A program made the position numbers and the translations under genes. Shown in pieces: positions 36,535 to 44,586 of a DNA stretch of 64,000 nucleotides (position 1 is its first letter; the number at the start of each line of letters is the position of its first letter). The notes below the pieces were generated by a model. It saw only the letters and a list, made by a program, of their open reading frames with translations. It had not been told where the DNA came from and did no database searches. The DNA comes from JBASEY01 sp964404285 (GTDB lineage Bacteria; CSSED10-310): positions 124,001 through 188,000 of the forward strand of contig CAYOJK010000001.1 of NCBI GenBank assembly GCA_964404285.1, given 5' to 3'.

Positions 36535-37701
36535 ATGCGGAAAGTTATCGTCTTCGCTCTGCTTTTGGTTCTCGGCTCACACGTTCAAGGGATGCCGTTT
36601 CAATGGGCTCCTGTAGAATCACTATCAGAAGATACTCGCTCTGTTCATTCCGATTTTATTGATGGAAGCGTTTTCTTTGTAGTGACTCGTGGCGGCGCAA
36701 TTTTTCGAACCAGTGACAGTTGTGAAACCTGGAAACAGGTGCCATTCGCTGAAAACCGACTTGTTCAAGATCTCTGGATAGATTTAGCGGAACAGCGTTC
36801 ATGGTATGCATGTGCGCGATATAACGGTGAGTTTGAGCTTTGGTATTCATCCGATAACGGAGATTCTTGGGAATTGCGATATATATCTGATTCTTTAATT
36901 CGATATTTAAGTCCTTCGCATCTTGCTCCAGGCTTATTATTGGGAGCTTTTCAGCAGGTTGGCAATGATAAGCTGATATTGAAAAAAAGCGAAAATGCAG
37001 GGGTTGACTGGTATGATGTTCTTGAAGGCAATGACCCAGGAACGCCTCCCGTGTGGCATTTTTCATCATATTGGCAAGCCCATTGGGGGCGCTATATTTC
37101 GACTGATATCGGTGAAAGCTGGAAAGAGCATGGAGCCAAACCCGTCACAGGCTGCGGATACGATACACCACCATCATTGTTTGCTGCCACCTCGAACGGG
37201 CTTTTTCGAAGCCGTGACAACTTGAAAACTTGGTGGCCATTACTGGTTGAAAACGTCAATTTTGTACGCGTCAACCCTAGAAACCAGTCGCAATTGATAA
37301 CCGGTTTGAAAGATACCGAAGGACATTCCGTTTTGTATTTAACCCAAGATAACGGAAAAACATTTACCTCTTGGTCAAATGGCTTGCTCGCTCCGGTTTC
37401 ACACTTGTGCATCGCCGCCGACTGGCTGTTTCTTGCAGTATCGGGTGGCCGTTTATATATATATGATGAACGGCCTGCGGATATCGATGGATCCAAGCGT
37501 GTGGATGGAGGTGACCTAATTATAATGGCCACCGCTTTCGGCAGCCATACAGGTGATCCTCAATATGTTGAAAAAGCGGATTTAAACAGGGACGGTATCA
37601 TCGATGGAATTGATATAAGTATTTTATCGGCAGTATTTGGACACCGTTTTTACTATGATGATAAAAAAGATACCGGGGATTTTCCAGGCGAACAACCATA
37701 A
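36535..37701 (+). CDS. Secreted BNR-repeat protein with C-terminal dockerin
   Basis: 388 residues from ATG 36535, which has AAGGAGAG upstream and yields a signal peptide (VIVFALLLVLGSHVQG). Five or six Asp-box/BNR-type turns: FRTSDSCETWKQV, YSSDNGDSWELR, KKSENAGVDWYDV, STDIGESWKEH, FRSRDNLKTWW, LTQDNGKTFTSW, as in sortilin/photosystem-assembly-type propellers. Residues about 317-375 form a type I dockerin with two Ca-binding loops: DIDGSKRVDGGDLIIMATAFG and DLNRDGIIDGIDISILSAVFG (each read in parts). The dockerin implies docking to a cohesin on the cell surface. Begins 25 bases after purC but functionally unrelated to it. Confidence 0.85.
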   Translation: MRKVIVFALLLVLGSHVQGMPFQWAPVESLSEDTRSVHSDFIDGSVFFVVTRGGAIFRTSDSCETWKQVPFAENRLVQDLWIDLAEQRSWYACARYNGEFELWYSSDNGDSWELRYISDSLIRYLSPSHLAPGLLLGAFQQVGNDKLILKKSENAGVDWYDVLEGNDPGTPPVWHFSSYWQAHWGRYISTDIGESWKEHGAKPVTGCGYDTPPSLFAATSNGLFRSRDNLKTWWPLLVENVNFVRVNPRNQSQLITGLKDTEGHSVLYLTQDNGKTFTSWSNGLLAPVSHLCIAADWLFLAVSGGRLYIYDERPADIDGSKRVDGGDLIIMATAFGSHTGDPQYVEKADLNRDGIIDGIDISILSAVFGHRFYYDDKKDTGDFPGEQP

Positions 37702-37718
37702 GTTGATTCAGTTTCATT

Positions 37719-38573
37719 TTATAGCTGTTCAATTTTACTTTTACTGATCAACCAAAACTCACCAGCAGGAATTAAGCCGATAAATCGGCATGTTTTTCCC
37801 CAAAATCGCAGCAGCATGTGCCCAATGTTGATATTTTTTCCAGCTAAGCGCAGGGGATATCCAGGAATCCCATCCATATGACCAAAAGCAAAAGGAATCT
37901 GCTCTAAAATAATGGCTTCCGGTATCTCCGATATAATCTGTTTCATCTCGCTAAACGTAAAAAAACGATAAAACCGATTTTTTTCAGCGAACCGCAACTT
38001 ATCTTTCAAGCGTGAATTTCGGCCCCAACGATTAGGGCTTTCGCCGAACAAGGTATAGGTTAGGTGACTGAGTGAACCTTTGCGAGGAACTCCCACAACA
38101 AAAACTGAACCAGGCTTTAGGGATGTAAATATATTTTTGATGACTTTACCGGGATTATCTAAGTGCTCCAAAACACCAAACAGAATAGCGCCATCAAATG
38201 ACTCCGGTTTAAATGTGGAAGGATTGTCTATATCGGCTTTTAGGGGTATGAATTTACGTTTATCATTGTACTTCTGAAATCGTTTTTCGGCATTTTTAAG
38301 CATATTTTCACTGAAGTCGATTCCAGTGATACTTCCAACGCCCGCATTAAGAAGCGCTTCCGCTATCTGACCGTTTCCACAACCGGCATCCAGAATGTGA
38401 GCGCCTTTCCAGTGTTGTGCCACGATCCTGCCTAGAGGTTCAACAACATGAGCTTGAAAATTCCATCCAGCATACGATTCAGGATTTATCGACCCCTCTA
38501 CAGGCGCTAGGCCATAGGAATCCGCCACTCTATCATGCGCCTGTTTGATTTCATCCGAAATTTTTTCGTTCAT
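37719..38573 (-). CDS. Class I SAM-dependent methyltransferase
   Basis: 284 residues from ATG 38573 (AAGAGGG 7 bases upstream; a TTG at 38579 is less likely). SAM motif ILDAGCGNGQIAEALL near residues 60-75, GITGIDFSENML pattern as SITGIDFSENML, then FDGAILFGVLEHLDNP (motif IV with the HL pair) and LKPGSVFVVGVPRKGS. It belongs to the UbiE/UbiG-like group of small-molecule methyltransferases. C-terminal half holds FLXX helices and a basic tail; the substrate is unknown. Convergent with the dockerin gene with 17 bases between stops. Confidence 0.85.
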   Translation of the reverse strand: MNEKISDEIKQAHDRVADSYGLAPVEGSINPESYAGWNFQAHVVEPLGRIVAQHWKGAHILDAGCGNGQIAEALLNAGVGSITGIDFSENMLKNAEKRFQKYNDKRKFIPLKADIDNPSTFKPESFDGAILFGVLEHLDNPGKVIKNIFTSLKPGSVFVVGVPRKGSLSHLTYTLFGESPNRWGRNSRLKDKLRFAEKNRFYRFFTFSEMKQIISEIPEAIILEQIPFAFGHMDGIPGYPLRLAGKNINIGHMLLRFWGKTCRFIGLIPAGEFWLISKSKIEQL

Positions 38574-38691
38574 TTCCAAACCCTCTTAAACCATAGGCTT
38601 ACTTCTATCATTAGTACCATGTTAAACAACACAAATCCACATCGGAACTCACCACTTTACTGGATGGAAAAATCGGTTTACCATGGTTGCG

Positions 38692-38711
38692 ATTAGGTAC
38701 TGATACCTAAT
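38692..38711. promoter_or_regulatory. Perfect 8-bp inverted repeat upstream of mtaB
   Basis: ATTAGGTA at 38692-38699 and TACCTAAT at 38704-38711 around CTGA. It ends 24 bases before the TTG start of mtaB and lies in the region between two divergent genes, so it could be an operator for either or a small 5' hairpin. No cognate regulator gene is next to it. Confidence 0.4.
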
Positions 38712-38735
38712 TGATCATGTTATAAGGAGAAGTAA

Positions 38736-40052
38736 TTGGAAACCCTTCCGTCTGTCACGATTCGAACGTCTGGATGCAAATTAAATCAGTATGAATCGAT
38801 GGGAATGCTTGAGCAACTGAAAAAATCCGGCTATCGGCTTGTCTCCTCAGACCAGAAATCGGATATTGTGATCTTCAACACCTGCACAGTGACGCAACGA
38901 ACCGATCAGCGTATCTTAAAAATGGTTCGTTCGTTGGCCAGAAAACAGCCCGAAACACGTATTATCATCGCCGGCTGTGGAGCTCAAAGAGATAGGGATG
39001 AATTTTTAAAGCTTTTGAATGTTCGAGCTGTCCTTGGAAACCGTGAAAAAAATCAAATTGCTGAATATGTCCAACGTGTTTGGAAAGGGGAGCCGGTTAT
39101 CACCGCCATATCGGATATAGGGGAAGCTCCATTCGAAAGGTTATCTATCAGCAGATTTAGAAATTATACCCGCGCCTTTATCAAAATTCAGGAAGGGTGT
39201 GATCGCAACTGCTCATACTGCATCATCCCAACTGTGCGCGGACCCAGCCGGAGTCAGGCTCCGGATTTAGTTGTTCAGGATATCCGAAATCTGGCAAACC
39301 ATAATTATCGGGAAATCGTTTTGACCGGCATCGACTTGGGTATTTATGGACTAGACTTGATACCGGCAACAAACTTGGCATCTCTTCTGGCTGCAATCGA
39401 AAAAATACCAGAAATAGCTAGAATTCGTCTGAGTTCCATTGAACCCATGGAATTCAATCGAGAACTGATTGAAATAATCACTATTTCGACAAAAATATGC
39501 CGACATTTCCACATACCGCTTCAAAGCGCCTGCAACAGAATTCTGAAAATGATGTCTAGGTCCTATACACGAGAAGATTATGCGTCGATAATCGAAACGA
39601 TTAAAACTGCATCACCTGACGCATGTATCGGTGCGGATCTGATCACAGGATTTCCTGGTGAAACAGAGTCTGAATTCGAAGAAGGGTATCGATTTGTCGA
39701 GAATTTACCTATCGACTATCTTCATGTTTTTTCTTATTCGGATAGATCAGGCAGACCATCGACACTTTTTCCAAATAAAATATCTCTAGAAACCATTAAA
39801 GCAAGATGCCAAGCTCTGCGTGATTTGGGTTATCAGAAAGCGATCTCGTTTCGAAAGCGAATGATCGACAAAGAATTATCGGTAATTGTGTTGGGGGTCA
39901 TCGATAAGGCAACCGGTCTGCCTCAAGCCCTATCCGACAATTATATCAGAGTTACACTGCCGAACCACAAAATACCAAAAGGGGCGATCACAAACATTGT
40001 TATCGATAAAGTCGATGGTTTGATATGTTCCGGCAGAGTAATTGATCAGTAA
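38736..40052 (+). CDS. mtaB: tRNA (t6A37) methylthiotransferase MtaB
   Basis: 438 residues. TTG start with AAGGAGA 5 bases upstream. N-terminal UPF0004 domain with three cluster Cys (RTSGCKLNQYES, NTCTVTQRTD, AGCGAQRD), radical SAM core with QEGCDRNCSYCIIPTVRGPSRS (CxxxCxxC, about 150-170), GADLITGFPGETESEFEEG in parts, and a C-terminal TRAM domain. The SGCKLNQYES form and the NTCTVT spacing favour MtaB over MiaB or RimO. Role: adds a methylthio group to t6A at position 37 of ANN-decoding tRNAs. Confidence 0.9.
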   Translation: METLPSVTIRTSGCKLNQYESMGMLEQLKKSGYRLVSSDQKSDIVIFNTCTVTQRTDQRILKMVRSLARKQPETRIIIAGCGAQRDRDEFLKLLNVRAVLGNREKNQIAEYVQRVWKGEPVITAISDIGEAPFERLSISRFRNYTRAFIKIQEGCDRNCSYCIIPTVRGPSRSQAPDLVVQDIRNLANHNYREIVLTGIDLGIYGLDLIPATNLASLLAAIEKIPEIARIRLSSIEPMEFNRELIEIITISTKICRHFHIPLQSACNRILKMMSRSYTREDYASIIETIKTASPDACIGADLITGFPGETESEFEEGYRFVENLPIDYLHVFSYSDRSGRPSTLFPNKISLETIKARCQALRDLGYQKAISFRKRMIDKELSVIVLGVIDKATGLPQALSDNYIRVTLPNHKIPKGAITNIVIDKVDGLICSGRVIDQ

Positions 40053-41950
40053 AAAACAGCTGTCCCTGACCATTTTCCTTCAAAAGCGCTCCCATTGTGG
40101 ATTATCTGTATTCTGTCTGAAGGATAACCGAAAGCCGCCCAGGTAAATATCCATTGGTCCGACTCTTTTGTTTCCGCGACAAGTTGATGCGCAAAAATAT
40201 CTTCTTCAAATGCTTTAAATATCTTTTTATGTCGGGGAGATACTTGAATATTTGTTCCCATAAACAATGGATGACAACGTGTCAGATTTTGTCTTTTCAA
40301 CACGGTCAACCGAGTGTCTGCTGTTCCGTCAGAAATAATCACATCCGGCCATTCTGTAACAGAATCGTTTTGTATAACGGAGCGAATATAATGACGCATG
40401 CCGTTGTTTTCGTCCCAAATCCCATCAATATAAAAGCCAGGGGAGTCAATATAATAGACTCTAAGGCTTTCGTCTTTAGGGCAAGTCAGGACAGTCCAAG
40501 GAGGCACAGGCAATTCCAGATTGGGGGAAACTTGAGCGATATGTGAAGGGGGTGTTGTGTCATTAGCAGTTTCAAAACCTTTGAACGTATCCAATACAGG
40601 TTTTACAGTGAAATCACGCAATGTAAAAGCAATTTCAGGATAGCCTGCGCCAAATCGCCATGGAACGATAACGGTTGTTTCATCAGCGTTGAAATTCTGC
40701 TCGATGCAGTGTGCCAAACGTGTCGATCGACCAGTCCAGCGCCCGGGAAGACCTTTCTGTTGTATAAGAGGCACGAATTGGCCGAACAACAGAGAAACCT
40801 GCCAGAAAACGGCTGTTAGAGCCATGATCATTCCCAACCGCGGTTTCCATGTATCCAGCAGAGTTAAGCCAAAGGCTCCTGCCAACACAAGAAAAGGCAT
40901 GACTAGATCCAGATAGTGGGGATGAAAACCAGCGCGATGATTGGCGCCGACTTTTGTAACCAAAGGAATAACGATCAGAAGACCGATAAGTGTATATATT
41001 AACCAAGGTGGTTTGGGCTGTTTTAATTCCGGTATTATATTTACAGCCAAGCAACCAAAAATTATCAGACCTGGCAGAATATAGATCGGCAAGATAGGCG
41101 TCCAATCGAAATCCAACCAAAATTTTTTACCTGCTAAAGCGCTGAAAGCCGTCATAATAAAACTTAAAATTCTTGGGATAAACTGTGATCCTCGTTGTAA
41201 TAGGTGTTCTTGTCCCGATCCTTTTAAAACCGCGAATGCTGGCCAGGAATGACGAATGTTGTAAAGTAACAGCGGCGCTGAAGGCAGAAAACACATGGCA
41301 AGAAAAGTAGAAATATGTAACCATTTCCGTTTTTTCTCGTATATCAGGATCATCAACACAGTTGGAACAATCAAGAAATAGGCTGTAAAGCGCCCGTTGG
41401 CAGCCAAGCCAAGAGCCAAGGCGGCAAACAGAAGGCGCTGATTTTTATGTGATGTTAGATATAATCCGATGCAAGCAATCCATAGCGCTATGAACACTTG
41501 AGATAAATTACAGGCATAAATGACACGGGATACAGCCAGATGCCAGGCTGAAAATATCATCAGCATGGCTGAATAAAGACCAACTCTCCATCCTCCCCAG
41601 ACAACACCGGCCCAATAGATCAGCAAAACTGCCAACACGCCGGCGCCGGCCATAACCTGTCTGGCAGTCAAAACTGAGATTCCGCAGATTTTCATGAAAA
41701 ACGCGATAACATATTCCAATAACGGGCCTTCGTAGACCTTATCACCCGTAAATGGGCGAACATTTTGCTCAACAATCTCAGCGGCGCCCAGGCATATCAA
41801 TGCTTCGTCGTGTTCAAGACCGGGAACAGTATTCAGAGCTGTAAACCGTACAACCGTGCCGGCAACCAGACAAATGCCGAGTAATAGAAATCTCCATTTA
41901 TAAAGGCTATCCATTATTTCGATTGATGGTTTTCTACTTTTAGTTTCCAT
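40046..41950 (-). CDS. Multi-pass membrane glycosyltransferase, GT39/PMT-like
   Basis: 634 residues. First membrane segment at about 17-35, then GLEHDEALICLGAAEI with the DE pair of PMT/ArnT-type GT-C enzymes, FTGDKVYEGPLLEYVIAFFMKI, and about eleven hydrophobic segments to residue 400; the last 230 residues are soluble, with WRFGAGYPEIAF and FYIDGIWDENNG, and probably periplasmic. Role: transfers a polyprenyl-phosphate-linked sugar to an unknown acceptor. The stop overlaps mtaB by 7 bases on the other strand; the start overlaps the DUF2723 gene upstream by 11 bases, so the two membrane enzymes are translated together. Confidence 0.8.
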   Translation of the reverse strand: METKSRKPSIEIMDSLYKWRFLLLGICLVAGTVVRFTALNTVPGLEHDEALICLGAAEIVEQNVRPFTGDKVYEGPLLEYVIAFFMKICGISVLTARQVMAGAGVLAVLLIYWAGVVWGGWRVGLYSAMLMIFSAWHLAVSRVIYACNLSQVFIALWIACIGLYLTSHKNQRLLFAALALGLAANGRFTAYFLIVPTVLMILIYEKKRKWLHISTFLAMCFLPSAPLLLYNIRHSWPAFAVLKGSGQEHLLQRGSQFIPRILSFIMTAFSALAGKKFWLDFDWTPILPIYILPGLIIFGCLAVNIIPELKQPKPPWLIYTLIGLLIVIPLVTKVGANHRAGFHPHYLDLVMPFLVLAGAFGLTLLDTWKPRLGMIMALTAVFWQVSLLFGQFVPLIQQKGLPGRWTGRSTRLAHCIEQNFNADETTVIVPWRFGAGYPEIAFTLRDFTVKPVLDTFKGFETANDTTPPSHIAQVSPNLELPVPPWTVLTCPKDESLRVYYIDSPGFYIDGIWDENNGMRHYIRSVIQNDSVTEWPDVIISDGTADTRLTVLKRQNLTRCHPLFMGTNIQVSPRHKKIFKAFEEDIFAHQLVAETKESDQWIFTWAAFGYPSDRIQIIHNGSAFEGKWSGTAVFY

Positions 41951-43655
41951 GGTCTTGATACGTCACCGCCTGGTTGAATGCCGATCTTGATTCATGCAAC
42001 AGCCCGTTTTTTTCCAGGCACAGCCCATAGTTATAGTATAAAGCTCCAACAGCATGCCGAGAAGCGGGATCAAGTCGTCCCGTCGTCAAAAAAGATGGAT
42101 TAGTCCACCGAGGCTCATTTTTATCGCTCCACCCAAATTCATGTCCAAACAGGGAACAAGCCGATTTATCAGCGTGAAAGCCGGCAGAAATGATATCTTC
42201 TAGAATCCGTTGATCAGCTAACCGAATGATATGTCTGTTTTTGTTTTGGACTACTAGTGAAGCAGTAACCGCAGAATTCCATGACCAAGAATCCTCAAAA
42301 TCATCTTCGGGAAGGAATCTTTTCATCAAATCATCATGCACCAAGCGGTTGTAATACCAATAAAACGACAACAGCGGTTGGAACACAACCGTTGCACAAG
42401 AACGTTTTTCGATGTCGATAAGATACCAGTGCAGAAAACACCAATCACTCCGTTGACTTATAATCAAAGCGTCGTCTGTGATTGTATCCAACGACATCTG
42501 TGCCATCTTTCTGGGAACCTCGACATCGGCAAGACGGGAAGGCAAGGACAGAAGCAAATTAGACGTCAACAAAATGATTGGGACAAGGGTTAAAAGGGTC
42601 AAGGCCAGTTGTTTTTGTATCCACTTTTTCTCCAAAATTATCCGGGACAATTCGTCTATCCCGAAAACTAAAAGTATCCAGATAAATAGGAGCCCAGGCA
42701 GATAAAAAGATTCTGTTTCCCGGCTGTCATACATCAGTACGGAAGCCGTCAAAATACAGAATGATATGAGCAGGAAGAACAGCAATCCTTTTAAGCGCTG
42801 ATAAAGGTTGATACATCCTGGAATGATCAAAATCAAGGCGGGTAGAGTTACCTTTTCGCGAATGAGATTGAGAATATTTCCACAACGTAATCGTATTGCC
42901 GCCCATTGAGACAAACCGCTTCGAAAAGAGCCTCGAGCTTCTTCAAATGCAGTGACAAGCTTGATGAACCCTTTCCAAGAAGAAGGGGTTCCCCATACGG
43001 AATCAGGTTTTATGCTGTGCCTTACAGGGAGATATATATACAGAGCGAATCCCAACAACGCAAAGATGATTGCTGGAACCAGATGGCTTGATTTTAATTG
43101 CTTGCGCCTATCGATATAAATCCATGCCACAAGGCCGGGGAGCAGTAATACAAAAGTGAGATGATGGGTCAACGCAAGTGAAGCGACAAATACCGTTAAA
43201 TAAAAAGACGTATTGGTCACTTTATATGAGATATTGAACAAAATGATCAACAGGATAAAGATCAGGTGAAGGCAGTATACTTCGACAGATGACGAGGCAT
43301 CGACAACTGATGACAGCGCTGAAAACCCCAGGGCGGAAAATATAGAAATGCCGGTAGGCAGATTCAGGTCGAGAAATATTTTGCACAGCAATCCGGTAAA
43401 TATCCCTAACGTTATCCAGCCGATCAGGTTGGCACGAAAGGCGAGATCGCCGAGTGGAAACCATATTTGAATACTATGAACGAGTTGCAGAAATCCTGGA
43501 TAACCGGGTGGATGAGAGCCACCCAGTTGCCATGCTCTTGAAGTTAAAATAGCGGATTCTCCCCAGTATAACCCAGGAGTTCCAAGTTTAAAGATCAGAC
43601 TAAAAGCGATCAGCCCTGTTATAGCGCTGATTACAGTTGTTGATTTAACATTCAT
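41940..43655 (-). CDS. DUF2723-family membrane protein (protein O-mannosyltransferase-like)
   Basis: 571 residues with about ten membrane segments in the first 370. The family signature near residues 28-55 reads YWGESAILTSRAWQLGGSHPPGYP in parts: the HPPGYP element is perfect, but the usual DSGE is replaced by WGES, leaving only the Glu. DUF2723 is related to PMT and to human TMEM260, a protein O-mannosyltransferase. The C-terminal third is soluble and ends with a TPR-like helix pair (NYGLCLEKNGLLHESRSAFNQAV). It is coupled to the GT39-like gene and lies next to the pilin gene. Confidence 0.8.
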   Translation of the reverse strand: MNVKSTTVISAITGLIAFSLIFKLGTPGLYWGESAILTSRAWQLGGSHPPGYPGFLQLVHSIQIWFPLGDLAFRANLIGWITLGIFTGLLCKIFLDLNLPTGISIFSALGFSALSSVVDASSSVEVYCLHLIFILLIILFNISYKVTNTSFYLTVFVASLALTHHLTFVLLLPGLVAWIYIDRRKQLKSSHLVPAIIFALLGFALYIYLPVRHSIKPDSVWGTPSSWKGFIKLVTAFEEARGSFRSGLSQWAAIRLRCGNILNLIREKVTLPALILIIPGCINLYQRLKGLLFFLLISFCILTASVLMYDSRETESFYLPGLLFIWILLVFGIDELSRIILEKKWIQKQLALTLLTLVPIILLTSNLLLSLPSRLADVEVPRKMAQMSLDTITDDALIISQRSDWCFLHWYLIDIEKRSCATVVFQPLLSFYWYYNRLVHDDLMKRFLPEDDFEDSWSWNSAVTASLVVQNKNRHIIRLADQRILEDIISAGFHADKSACSLFGHEFGWSDKNEPRWTNPSFLTTGRLDPASRHAVGALYYNYGLCLEKNGLLHESRSAFNQAVTYQDHGN

Positions 43656-43700
43656 AGAAGCTGAATTTAGGAAATTCGTGTTTTATTTGCAAGTACATAC

Positions 43701-43730
43701 AAAAAGGCGGGAAGAACTTCCCGCCTTTTT
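43701..43730 (-). terminator. Rho-independent terminator of the pilin gene
   Basis: Perfect inverted repeat: AAAAAGGCGGGAAG, AA, CTTCCCGCCTTTTT. It lies 18 bases after the pilin stop, has a GC-rich stem and ends in T5 on either strand, so it can stop transcription from both sides. It separates the pilin unit from the DUF2723-GT39 pair. Confidence 0.9.
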
Positions 43731-43748
43731 CGTGTCAATTCTAAAATA

Positions 43749-44234
43749 TTAGTTGTTGGTCGGCATTACCCAAGTACCGGGATCTCCGTCAACGTCCTCA
43801 CCACGAACCACACCGGATTCATCGATGTAGAAAGATCGGATACCGGTTGAGCCGTAAACGATCGGCCAAGCAGTGGCTGACCATGCCCAGTAAGCAACAG
43901 CGCCGCCCGGCATAGTAACATCAGCACCGGTCACCATTTCAAAGTTGTAACCCTGCTTAATTTTTGATGCCAGTGATGGATCGATAAAGGATGTGTGGCC
44001 AGCGCCAATTCCTGATCCCAAGCAAGCAAGGCTGTCTGTATAGGTGTGGGGGTTGGAGTTGTTGTTATAGTCAGTTTGACCGGCTGCAATGGTCTTCAAT
44101 GAACCGACAGCGGCAGCTTCGTTGGCTGACATACGGGATCGCAGCAAGCTCGGAATTGCAATCGCAACAATAATTCCGATGATCGCGATAACGATCAACA
44201 ATTCAATAAGTGTAAAACCTTTTTGACCTCTCAT
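43749..44234 (-). CDS. Type IV pilin-like protein (PilA/PulG-type, class III signal)
   Basis: 161 residues from ATG 44234, with AGGAGG 7 bases upstream. MRGQKG then FTLIELLIVIAIIGIIVAIA: prepilin peptidase cuts after Gly6, giving Phe+1 and Glu+5. The remaining 135 residues contain one Cys, GYNFEMVTGADVTMPGGAVAYWAWSA in parts, and YGSTGIRSFYIDESGVVRGEDVDGDPGTW, close to the EspA/GspG-like 'YGxTGxRxFxxDExGxIR' C-terminus common in pilin-like secretion or adhesive pili. It is single-gene between a sigma54-type promoter and a perfect terminator, with membrane glycosyltransferases on both sides, so high expression and possible O-glycosylation are plausible. Confidence 0.92.
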   Translation of the reverse strand: MRGQKGFTLIELLIVIAIIGIIVAIAIPSLLRSRMSANEAAAVGSLKTIAAGQTDYNNNSNPHTYTDSLACLGSGIGAGHTSFIDPSLASKIKQGYNFEMVTGADVTMPGGAVAYWAWSATAWPIVYGSTGIRSFYIDESGVVRGEDVDGDPGTWVMPTNN

Positions 44235-44271
44235 TTGGATTCCTCCTAATTGATGAGTTGTTATATTGTTT

Positions 44272-44287
44272 GGAAACCTTCGTTTCC
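44272..44287 (-). promoter_or_regulatory. Small hairpin in the pilin 5' leader
   Basis: GGAAAC, CTTC, GTTTCC: a perfect 6-bp stem in the roughly 60-base leader between the predicted sigma54 start and the ribosome site. A leader hairpin of this kind may stabilise an abundant mRNA. Confidence 0.45.
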
Positions 44288-44307
44288 GGTTCTCGTCAAA
44301 AGTAAGT

Positions 44308-44324
44308 AGCAATTACTATGCCAA
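44308..44324 (-). promoter_or_regulatory. Sigma54 (-24/-12) promoter of the pilin gene
   Basis: On the minus strand: TTGGCATAGTAATTGCT. The consensus is TTGGCAC-N5-TTGC[AT]; the GG and GC dinucleotides have the required spacing and 11 of 12 defined positions agree. It lies 74-90 bases before the pilin ATG. In many bacteria pilA is driven by RpoN with PilR, which this site fits. The AT-rich 260 bases upstream (to 44586) contain no gene and could hold activator sites. Confidence 0.8.
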
Positions 44325-44586
44325 AATGAATTTGCTCTATCTCATCGAAAATAACAAACAATTAAATCCTTATAAATCATCACGTTAAGCAAATTACATA
44401 ATTAAATCTATCAGCTGCTGAAACCCATGTCAAATTATTTTTAGAAAAAATTTTCCTCCGTAAGAATCAGAGTCCCCATCAATACTCACTTTTACAGTGT
44501 TTAAAATATATAAAAAACCTATTAAATCAATAACATAATGTGTAAAGACGAATTTGGGCATCAAAAGTGACAAAATTTGTCACCTG
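44325..44586. other. AT-rich gene-free region upstream of the pilin promoter
   Basis: No ORF with coding character, RNA gene or terminator is visible. Its position directly upstream of a sigma54 promoter makes it the expected location of enhancer sites for a PilR-type activator. No clear repeated motif was found by eye. Confidence 0.35.

Noticed and set aside
36535..37701. Sialidase activity for the Asp-box protein
   Set aside because: The repeats fit BNR propellers, but no Arg triad or FRIP motif is seen.
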